Assembly: GCA_009731375.1 (NCBI GenBank)
Contig: BJOX01000179.1
Span: forward strand, 418,572-460,642
Origin: Paulinella micropora
Lineage: Eukaryota; Cercozoa; Imbricatea; Euglyphida
Length of the DNA stretch: 42,071 nucleotides
Direction of reading: 5' to 3'
In this document: piece after piece, positions 35,805 to 42,071 of the stretch
Layout of the letters: each line of letters begins with the position of its first letter
How positions within the stretch are numbered: position 1 is the first letter of the stretch
Position numbers and translations under genes: made by a program
Notes under the pieces: generated by a model
Database searches by the model: none
What the model was told of the DNA's origin: nothing
The model's input: the letters and a program-made list of their open reading frames with translations, nothing else

Positions 35805-35960
35805 ATGTTGCTCCTGGCCACCAGCGTCTTTGTGCTGCTAGTCCAACCGTCGTGGGGAGATTGCGGCTGCACGGGTTGCACGGCCACGATATCCGTGAGC
35901 GACCCCGCCTGGCTGCCCCGCGCCCAGTCGCGCGCTCGTCACAAAACCCCCGCACATTTT
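35805..35960 (+). pseudogene. Signal-peptide fragment of a secreted protein
   Basis: ATG 35805 begins MLLLATSVFVLLVQPSWGDC, a convincing signal peptide with cleavage likely after the WG, followed by CGCTGCTATISVSDPAWLPR. At about 35960 the sequence turns into a TTTTTTTAATAAAAAA signal and then simple sequence, so only about 50 residues of a secreted or membrane protein remain. It may instead be a genuine short secreted peptide. Confidence 0.5.
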
Positions 35961-36082
35961 GTCAATCGCTTTTTTTTTTCTTTTTTTAATAAAAAAAAAA
36001 CTGTTGCTGCACTTTGGAGGTTCTCTGCTCTTCCGAGTTCCTCCCCTTTCAATCCGGACGGAAGAAAGAAGAGAGAGGGGGG

Positions 36083-36114
<32 letters not shown>

Positions 36115-36190
36115 CCCCCCCCCCCCCCCCCCCCCCCCCNNNNNNNNNNGAGAATTTCCCTGAGGCTGCAGCAGGACTCTCTGGGAACCG

Positions 36191-37297
36191 ATGTCAGGTA
36201 GCCCGGCGCCCCGCCGCCGGCCGGCACACAGAAAGCGCCCGAAGCGAGACTTGATCAAAAACATACAGTTGTTGGGCGAAAAGTGTTCGAAACGCCAGAA
36301 GCGCGATGAGCTCGAGCAACAGCTTGACGGAATAGTCCGCTCCCAATTCGGCGCCCGGGTTCCAGCAGAAGCAGTCTTCCGGGCCGGCGACGTCCTGCGT
36401 CACATTGCGTTCTTGCTGGCCGGCCACAAACCCACGGCGGCTTCTTCTGCTGGGACTCTGGACGTGTTGGATTTTGGGCGCGAGATCCGTGCACTGTCAC
36501 TGGTGTGTAAAAGTTCGAACCTCGCCCTCCGCGCCCTGCAGAAGCCGCCGCCCGACTTTACTGAGCGCCTGTGGCTTTTTCAAGCAGTCTGCGAGTCCAA
36601 GCGCTGGCTTTACAAGAGCACTGTCTTGGAAAAGCTGCATATTAAAGACCCCGAGAATCTGCTGCCGCCACCAGAGGTCAAGTATGTGAAAAATCCGCAC
36701 TGTCGATCCAAGCGATCAGTTCTCGTCAGCACTGGCGCTCTTCTTGACTTTGTCGAGCATAGCGGAATGATGCAGAAAGTACGCACTTGGGTTTTGGACC
36801 AAGAGAACAGAGAAGAAAGGCGTGAGCAGCGCAGAGCTCAAAGAGAACAGCGCGAGCGTGAGAGGCAGGCCCATGATCTGGCGCGGTGGGCGCGCCTCGC
36901 CTCCAATCGTGCGAGTTACGACAAACTCGCCAAGACACAATACGTTGCCCTGTCGAGCGATCAGCGCCGTAAGCTGCTCCGGAAAGCCGCGGCGGCGCAC
37001 GACGTGAAGCTGCGCAAGGATTCCAGGCGCGTCCAGGGGTTTGTGTCGGGCCAAGCTAAACTGACCATTGGCCAAGTAGTGGTCTCTGCACGGATCTGCG
37101 ATTGGTGTTTTGGCTTTGGGCACAGGGCTTTTTCAACACTTTTCAATCCAATCGAAGAAGACGTGTTCGAGGAATTTTTCTCGCAGGGGCCCTGGGACAA
37201 GCCCCAGGTCGACTCCGCCGCAGAGATCACGACCTTATTGGACATAACCAACCAGGTTCTGAACAACTACGTCGAAGAAGCCCGGAGTCTCTATTAA
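36191..37297 (+). CDS. F-box-like protein
   Basis: 368 residues from ATG 36191, after a gap-flanked C tract. Basic N-terminus (RRRPAHRKRPKRD). Residues 60-115 resemble a divergent F-box interrupted by a loop (VFRAGDVLRHIAFLLAG, then IRALSLVCKSSNLALRAL); the ALSLVCKSSN part is typical. F-boxes recruit Skp1 in SCF ubiquitin ligases. Further on are a VYVKNPHC-like segment, a long Arg/Glu/Gln helix (ENREERREQRRAQREQRERE), LSSDQRRKLLRKAAAAHD, and a C-terminal domain (ICDWCFGFGHRAFSTLF, LLDITNQVLNNYVEEA) that may be a substrate-binding part. Proteins with an N-terminal F-box and R/E-rich helices are common in giant viruses of amoebae (recalled). Stop followed by TAATAAAAGG. Confidence 0.65.
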   Translation: MSGSPAPRRRPAHRKRPKRDLIKNIQLLGEKCSKRQKRDELEQQLDGIVRSQFGARVPAEAVFRAGDVLRHIAFLLAGHKPTAASSAGTLDVLDFGREIRALSLVCKSSNLALRALQKPPPDFTERLWLFQAVCESKRWLYKSTVLEKLHIKDPENLLPPPEVKYVKNPHCRSKRSVLVSTGALLDFVEHSGMMQKVRTWVLDQENREERREQRRAQREQRERERQAHDLARWARLASNRASYDKLAKTQYVALSSDQRRKLLRKAAAAHDVKLRKDSRRVQGFVSGQAKLTIGQVVVSARICDWCFGFGHRAFSTLFNPIEEDVFEEFFSQGPWDKPQVDSAAEITTLLDITNQVLNNYVEEARSLY

Positions 37298-37563
37298 TAA
37301 AAGGAGAGAGAGAGTGTTTTAATGAAACCTACTTATTAAAAAAAATTGCGAGAGCTCAGCCGCCGAGGTCTAGCAGCAGCGTGCCGAGGCGCAGGCAGGA
37401 GCCGGGGGCGGGGGGGGGGGGGGGGGGGGACCCNNNNNNNNNNNNNNNNNNNNNNNNNNNNNNNNNNNNNNNNNNNNNNNNNNNNNTAGAACCCCCCCCC
37501 CCCCCCTCCATCCCCGAGTGAGTGGAGTAGTATACATACTTAAATTCCTGCCGCCCTCTCTCA
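37298..37563. other. Intergenic region with possible gene remnant and gap
   Basis: A minus-strand frame ending at 37356 (APGSCLRLGTLLLDLGG) comes out of a G run and a 53-base gap (37434-37486); it could be the tail of a lost gene. A TACTTATTAAAAAAAATTG signal lies at 37330. Confidence 0.4.
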
Positions 37564-38283
37564 ATGAGGCGGCGAGCTCTGGGGCCAATCTCGACGTGTC
37601 TGTTGCTACTTGGCGTCGCAGTGACAGGACTTGCGTCGTACGGCAAGGGTCGGCCCAGCCCTAGCAACACCGGGTTGGAGGAGGATTGCAACAACGAAAA
37701 TCTAAAAGACTTGGTGTGGAAATTTGAAGAACACCCGAACGGGACTCTGTCTCTAGGCTCTGTACAGCCCTTTGCCCACACTCCAACTTGCCGACGCTTG
37801 TTCAGGTATAAACTTTTCCTAAACCTCAGCGTTTCCAAGCCAACGGGCGTGAACTACCAAGCCCAGACGTCGCGTGGGAGCTCCCCCTCCACCCGGCGGT
37901 GGCGCATCGACGGCCCCTATGACTATTCCTGCCGGGGGGAAATACTACAGCACAGCCTGCGCCTGCGTGTATCCAGAAAAACGTGGCAGGACCTTCAGCT
38001 TACCTGGCAGCTCTTTCTGGACGAACCCTCCAACGTGTCATACGCCGTGCTTTTTGAATGCATTGAAGAGGACGACTATAAAACCATTGTTGTCCCTCTT
38101 CTGGCGTCCGGCGCCGTATTATGGGTGGCAGCGGTTCTCCTAATCCGCTGGGGTTGTCTATGCAACGATGGTGACCGATCACATTTAATTTGTTTTGTTA
38201 GTTTTGTTTTTTTTGTCGTAGGTTTGTTTACAATGATATTTAGCAATCAAACCTTTTATAATCACAGATTTGTGGTAGCATGA
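37564..38283 (+). CDS. Membrane glycoprotein, first of a tandem pair
   Basis: 239 residues from ATG 37564. The N-terminus (MRRRALGPISTCLLLLGVAV, then TGLASYG) is a signal peptide or anchor. The ectodomain has NGTLSLGSVQPFAHTPTCRR, a YKLFLNLSVSKPTGVNYQAQ strand, RWRIDGPYDYSCRG, LQLTWQLFLDEPSNVSYAV and IEEDDYK, with N-glycosylation sites (NGT, NLS, NVS) and paired cysteines. A hydrophobic span follows (LLASGAVLWVAAVLLIRWG, about 177-195), and a second hydrophobic stretch (ICFVSFVFFVVGLFTMIF). The end of the frame from about 38170 is T-rich and contains a possible GT...TTTTTTTGTCGTAG intron, so the C-terminus may differ. Confidence 0.75.
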   Translation: MRRRALGPISTCLLLLGVAVTGLASYGKGRPSPSNTGLEEDCNNENLKDLVWKFEEHPNGTLSLGSVQPFAHTPTCRRLFRYKLFLNLSVSKPTGVNYQAQTSRGSSPSTRRWRIDGPYDYSCRGEILQHSLRLRVSRKTWQDLQLTWQLFLDEPSNVSYAVLFECIEEDDYKTIVVPLLASGAVLWVAAVLLIRWGCLCNDGDRSHLICFVSFVFFVVGLFTMIFSNQTFYNHRFVVA

Positions 38284-38287
38284 GCTT

Positions 38288-38780
38288 CCAGCCCCAGCCC
38301 CAGCCCGACAAAAGTCCTACATTTAATACGCGACGATCGCAAACTAAAGGACTTGGCGTGGAAATTCGAACAACACCCGAACGGAACTCTGTCTCTAGGC
38401 TTTGTAAAGCCCTTTGTCCACACTCCAACCTGCCGGTGCTTACTCGGGTATAGCCTTTTCCTGAATTACAGCGTTTCCAGACCGACAGGCATGCACTACC
38501 AAGCCCAAACGTCGCGCGGGACCTCTCCCTCCACCGGCCGCTGGCGCATCGAAGGCCCCTATGATTATTACTGCCTTGGGACAGAGATACAAGAGCACAC
38601 CCTGACCGTGGGGCTACGCCGGGTTCACTGGGAGGACCTTCAGCTCACCTGGCAGCTTCTGCTCGCCAAACCTTCCAACGTGTCATACGCCGTGCTTTTC
38701 TCATGTATTGAAGAGGACGACTATAAAACCAGGGTTGTCGCTCTTCTAGCGTCCGGCATCATCGTAGCCATGGTGGTGGA
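38288..38780 (+). pseudogene. Second copy of the glycoprotein, lacking signal peptide and anchor
   Basis: Matches the first copy from LKDLAWKFEQHPNGTLSLG through NYSVSRPTGMHYQAQTSRG, RWRIEGPYDYYC, LQLTWQLLLAKPSNVSYAV and VALLASGIIVAM. There is no ATG in frame at its start. The only nearby ATG (38281, overlapping the stop of copy 1) reads another frame, so the signal peptide is missing or shifted. At about 38780, in the middle of the membrane span, similarity to copy 1 ends and an unrelated sequence takes over in the same open frame. Confidence 0.75.
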
Positions 38781-39177
38781 GTGCATTATAGACACGGATC
38801 GGATCCGAAGGGATACGAGGTGGATGGCAATTCGAGCTATGTGGGAATTGCAATATCGTTGGTATAGTAACGACGAGGGTTTATGGAGAGTATTTGCCAT
38901 GACGGAGGAAGCACAATATCAATATAGTTTCATGGCCGTGTTGACGAAGGTACAGGGGAAATGGACGGCGGAGAGAATCCATACGGCATGGGCCTGTGCC
39001 AAGGGGAAGGTGGAACACGCGAGGAAGTGGGTGAAAGTTTTGAGGACCGGGGGGAGGACAGCTGGAGAATGTTTGTGGGACCGCTACGGATCAGGAGTAT
39101 CATGGAAGGGGTGGAGAAAACCGCACCGGACAAGGATTGAGACAGTCACGAGACACAGGCATGGATTGAGACTTTAG
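38781..39177 (+). CDS. Unknown reading frame in a compositionally distinct block
   Basis: Continues the open frame of the glycoprotein copy with a quite different product: CIIDTDRIRRDTRWMAIRAM, WELQYRWYSNDEGLWRVF, KVQGKWTAERIHTAWACAKG, then HARKWVKVLRTGGRT. It is rich in Trp, Arg and Lys, with G-ending and ATA codons unlike the genes to the left. Not recognised. It stops at 39177, but just before that the neighbouring frame (39141-39395) opens with coding-like sequence, so a frameshift around 39140 is probable. It may be the 3' part of a gene cut by the junction at about 38780. Confidence 0.4.
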
Positions 39178-39395
39178 AAAAGGAGCGAAGGCAACAGAGA
39201 CGGGAAGAGAAGAAACTGAATAACGCAATGGACGACCAGGACGAGCCATCTGACGGGGAGGTAGAGAAGAAGGAAGGGGTATCGGGGAAGGAAGAGGGGA
39301 TCGAGAAGCTGGAGACGGGAGCGGAAGTAGTGGAGTGGATGCAAGGCCTCTCTAAGGAAATGTGGGACGAATGCATGCGGCGGGAAGAAATATAG
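39141..39395 (+). CDS. Charged reading frame, probable continuation of the preceding gene
   Basis: About 84 residues opening after a TGA at 39138: TQAWIETLEKERRQQRREEK, a long charged helix, an acidic DDQDEPSDGEVEKKEG stretch and GAEVVEWMQGLSKEMWDECM at the end. There is no ATG at its start, which supports a frameshift from the frame ending at 39177. No family recognised. Confidence 0.4.
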   Translation, partial: DSHETQAWIETLEKERRQQRREEKKLNNAMDDQDEPSDGEVEKKEGVSGKEEGIEKLETGAEVVEWMQGLSKEMWDECMRREEI

Positions 39396-39638
39396 AGAAG
39401 CAGAGGGGAAGGGAAAAGGGGCAGAGAGTAAATACAGATAAGGGTGGCCTTACAGAAAAATAAAACGAAAAAGAAAACAGACAGGGGATATAATGGGGGA
39501 ACAGGGCGGGAACGGGAGACACGGACTTGGGGACCAGGGGAGGATGTGAAGTGAGCAGATATAATAATGCCACGGGAACATGTATATACGGGGATCACGG
39601 TTTCAATCATAATATATTTTATACTTTGGTAATTCGAA

Positions 39639-40602
39639 ATGGAGGCACAACCTGGGGCACCGGAGTTCAGAGACGACGAGGACGTGGGATGGATAGGACC
39701 GACCATCCGCGCGATACCGTTTACACCGGCGAGCCGACGGTAGGACCCAATGCGGTACACAGAGGCTAAAGCGGGCACCACCGGCGGCATCGGATCCGAC
39801 GTACGCGAGGAACCCACCAACTGTGTCGCTATTCTTCCACGAACTGATGCAACGTACGCCGGAGATGGCACCGGAGATATACAGGCAGTTGTCGACGAAA
39901 AACTACAAGATGTGGACAAAGAGGGAGGACGAAGGGGGCATATACAGCGAGGTGGATCAGTGGCCGATGTGGACGTGGCCCAAAGGAAGACCTACATATG
40001 GGCCGGGGTTGATGATGGTGGACCTGATCCATTTGGCGGAAGCGCTGTACATAGGGGTTGGGTTTTACCGGAACAAAGTGAGTAAAACGAAGCTGCCCAA
40101 TTTCGTGATGAATCGGATGTTGGAGGAGGGGGTATATATATCAAACAGGGACTTCAAGTCGTTGTGTCTGGCAGCGGGGGCGCAGAGACGGGAGTTACAA
40201 CAAGCGGCCGCAAAGATGGCGGATGCGATAACGAGGTGGGACGCGGCGTTTTCCAGGAATCCGGCGGAGGAACTGGCAGATTTGATACAAAATTGCCATA
40301 CGGGTTGGGCACGGAACCTTAGAGGGTTGGCGGGCAAGGCGTATGACGCCATGCGGGAATATATGGCGGGGCCGACTGACGTGGAGGCAAAGATGGAGAA
40401 GAGGGATGCATCACTGTACAAGTTGTTGGAAGAGGCGGCGGCGTTGAACGATGCGGCGACGGAGGCGGAAAAGGATGCAAAACGGAAGGAACTGCGGCAA
40501 TGGGTCTTTGGTTTGTCCATCCTGATGTGTGCGGGGTTGGTATACGTGGATCAGGATTCGGATGGCGGCGGTGGAAGCGGAACCGACGTCGTGGAACCGT
40601 AG
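39639..40602 (+). CDS. Unknown protein, two overlapping frames
   Basis: ATG 39639 opens MEAQPGAPEFRDDEDVGWIG and stops at 39743. The next frame is open from before that point (PPAASDPTYARNPPTVSLFF) through ATG 39823 to 40602. The two join by a single shift between about 39700 and 39743; otherwise the protein starts at 39823 (259 residues). Features: YKMWTKREDEGGIYSEVDQW, MVDLIHLAEALYIGVGFYRN, AGAQRRELQQAAAKMADAIT, long Ala-rich helices, and a hydrophobic segment near the end (WVFGLSILMCAGLVYV), then DSDGGGGSGTD. The helical core with a terminal anchor could be a structural protein of a small element, but no family is recognised. Confidence 0.5.
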
Positions 40603-41376
40603 ACAGCACACAATCTGGTCTGATGCCAACTACTACTACTACAGCAAGCTCAAGGAAAACCGTGGCAGACAACTAAACATTCGACAATCTTGGGGGTATC
40701 CCTTTTTCCGAAATTTTCCAAGAAGTATATGGACTTTTTTGAAAACGTGTGGAAATGAAAGGAAATCAATTCACTGATTGCAGAACATATAAAAATAATA
40801 TTAAAACATGTTTTTATTAATTATAATACACTTTAACTTCATCTTTAGAGGTGGGCAGGAACCGGTCCGACACGGTAATCTTTCTCCTTTTTCATAGTCC
40901 CGGCTACTATGAATCTATGATGATAACAATGCCCAACATGCAGAATTTGCTTTTAAGTTTGTTTATCTTTGTTTACATTAAGCATTTTACTTTATTATGA
41001 TAATAAACATTGCTTTTACCTACAATAAATCCCCCCCGGGGGGGGGGGAGGGGGGAGGGGGGAACGGGGGAGGAAGAGAAGTGCGATGTCGCCACGCAAA
41101 ATACATAGATTCTACAACAAAATTTCTTTAATTACTAAAAAAAATAATAAATCTAACTCCGTAATATCATACTAACTAAATTAGAAGTTTGTTTAACTCT
41201 TGCACGCGACAAACGTTCTTCATCCCGCTTTCGACCATAACAAACCTGCCAGTGCAAAAAATTACGATTAATACTACACTACTACAAAAAAAAAAAACAC
41301 AAAACAAATTCAAACATCTTTCAGATGAAGGAGAAAAGTGAAAGCTATGCAAACTACCTGGTGCGTGCATTTGAAG
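40603..41376. other. AT-rich region without a convincing gene
   Basis: Low-GC sequence with several AATAAA and ATTATAATAC motifs and a CCCCCCCGGGGGGGGGG palindrome (41031-41050). A 64-residue minus frame (41176-41370) with a hydrophobic centre has no other support. Confidence 0.5.
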
Positions 41377-41925
41377 TTAGCGCCGAGTCAGCGCAAGCGA
41401 TGCTAAAACAAACTCCCATGCGTTAGGTGAGCTGGGAGCGGTGAGACCGGTGCCGCGTTGGGGGGTGGAAGGTGAGTTACCAGCAGACAGAGCGCCAGCT
41501 GCCATCCGCGCGATGAGATCCTCCAGCAAGCTTTCTCTCTCGCTCTTACTATTTTTGTTGTTGTTGTTGTTGTTGTTGCTGTTGTTGTTGCTGATGTTGT
41601 TGTTGTTGTTATCATTATCATCATAGTTTTTCTTGTTCTTGTTATTCTTCTTCATCTTCTTCTTCACTCTCTCGTTCTCTTCTTCTGAGCTTTCCTCCTC
41701 CTCCTCCTCCTCCTCCTCCTTCTCCTTCTTCGAATTCTTCCTCTTTCTTCTCTCCTCTTCCCGTTGTCGCTTCTCTTGCGCCTCTTTTTCCTTCCGATCT
41801 TGCGCTTCTTTTTTCTTCCTTTCCTCCTCTCTCAACTTTCTTTCTTCTGCTAGCATTTCCTTAATGGATGCGGCTTGTTCTGACATTGCCTTGTTCACAA
41901 GATCCTGAACGACTTCTTTCGCCAC
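41377..41925 (-). CDS. Low-complexity charged protein
   Basis: Up to 182 residues. The frame opens with GTG (41925); the first ATG gives MSEQAASIKEMLAEERK. A long Glu/Lys/Arg coiled coil (KLREEERKKKEAQDRKEKEA) is followed by a poly-Glu run, a KKKMKKNNKNKK stretch, an Asn-rich tract encoded by TTG/GTT microsatellites, then ESLLEDLIARMAAGALSAG and a Ser/Pro-rich end. The ends look like real protein; the middle is microsatellite-driven. No family recognised. A second, degenerate copy of its first codons lies inverted at about 41974-42022. Confidence 0.45.
   Translation of the reverse strand: MAKEVVQDLVNKAMSEQAASIKEMLAEERKLREEERKKKEAQDRKEKEAQEKRQREEERRKRKNSKKEKEEEEEEEEESSEEENERVKKKMKKNNKNKKNYDDNDNNNNNISNNNSNNNNNNNKNSKSERESLLEDLIARMAAGALSAGNSPSTPQRGTGLTAPSSPNAWEFVLASLALTRR
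41552..41735. repeat. Trinucleotide microsatellites
   Basis: (TTG)n at 41552-41612, TCATCA/TTCTTC units, then (CTC)n at 41695-41720. They encode the Asn and Glu tracts of the minus-strand frame. Confidence 0.9.
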
Positions 41926-42022
41926 GCCGGCGGACGAACTACCCTGAATGCAATACCGGTCGCCGTTGTTTTGAAAGAAGTCGTTCGTTTCTTGCGAACA
42001 AGGCAGTGGCAGAACAAACCAA
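41897..42022. repeat. Inverted duplication near the right end
   Basis: Plus-strand 41974-42022 (GAAAGAAGTCGTTCGTTTCT, then GCGAACAAGGCAGTGGCAGA) is about 85% identical to the minus-strand start of the gene at 41925 (GAAAGAAGTCGTTCAGGATC, then GTGAACAAGGCAATGTCAGA). The arms are head-to-head with about 50 bases between them. Confidence 0.75.
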
Positions 42023-42071
42023 CAGCAACGACAACAACAACAACAAAGAATAATAATAATAATAATAATAA
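42022..42071. repeat. CAA/TAA microsatellites at the window end
   Basis: AACAACGACAACAACAACAA is followed by a pure (AAT)n run to the last base. Confidence 0.9.

Noticed and set aside
41552-41640. Asn-rich tract as a prion-like domain
   Set aside because: It is explained by a TTG/CAA microsatellite and there is no other support.

Overview
The window looks like accessory DNA of a large eukaryotic DNA virus (Nucleocytoviricota-like), or such a genome integrated in a protist chromosome. Genes are short, lie on both strands, are mostly intronless and are packed closely. Short AT-rich TTTTTAATAAAAA-type palindromes follow many stop codons. There is a tRNA-Lys gene, present twice. The gene content matches giant-virus accessory genes: BRO/KilA-like regulators, HNH nucleases, a Fanzor/TnpB relative, a PD-(D/E)XK nuclease of the giant-virus type, Sel1 repeats, RING, WWE-PARP, cysteine-type LRR and F-box-like proteins, and several membrane glycoproteins. 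No core viral gene (capsid, polymerase, packaging ATPase) is visible, so the assignment is inference. Most assembly gaps are flanked by long G or C homopolymers.

Left part (1-16230): a Sel1-repeat gene broken by a GC-rich palindromic repeat, then a tandem duplication. Unit 1 (about 1588-10015) carries a zinc-ribbon membrane protein, tRNA-Lys, three BRO-like genes, a BRO-HNH gene, a membrane-protein fragment and two unknown genes. Unit 2 (about 11160-15750) repeats the first part (zinc-ribbon fragment, tRNA-Lys, BRO-like, BRO-HNH) and the last part, but lacks the middle. The two BRO-HNH copies carry different frame-breaking deletions. The BRO genes share a conserved upstream module.

Middle (16230-30600): a large mucin-like membrane protein; a Fanzor/TnpB pseudogene riddled with GC-rich repeats; a frameshifted nuclease; the intact copy of the membrane protein that is truncated in unit 1; a broken gene with a glycine-rich-domain-protein-like WHWH motif; and a 128-residue protein whose N-terminus copies the histone H3 tail almost exactly but replaces Lys9 with Thr. 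Next come the longest BRO-like gene and a BRO-HNH gene with a convincing 69-nt spliceosomal intron.

Right part (30600-38780): a signal-peptide membrane glycoprotein, then a host-interaction cluster (RING-H2 E3 ligase, divergent WWE-PARP, cysteine-type LRR, F-box-like protein) that could rewire host ubiquitin and ADP-ribose signalling. Two tandem membrane glycoproteins follow. At about 38780 the sequence changes character. A purine-rich block with different codon use (38780-40600) holds two or three unrecognised reading frames. It is followed by AT-rich DNA with microsatellites and an inverted duplication up to the end, which may be an inserted element, a virus-host junction or a misjoin.
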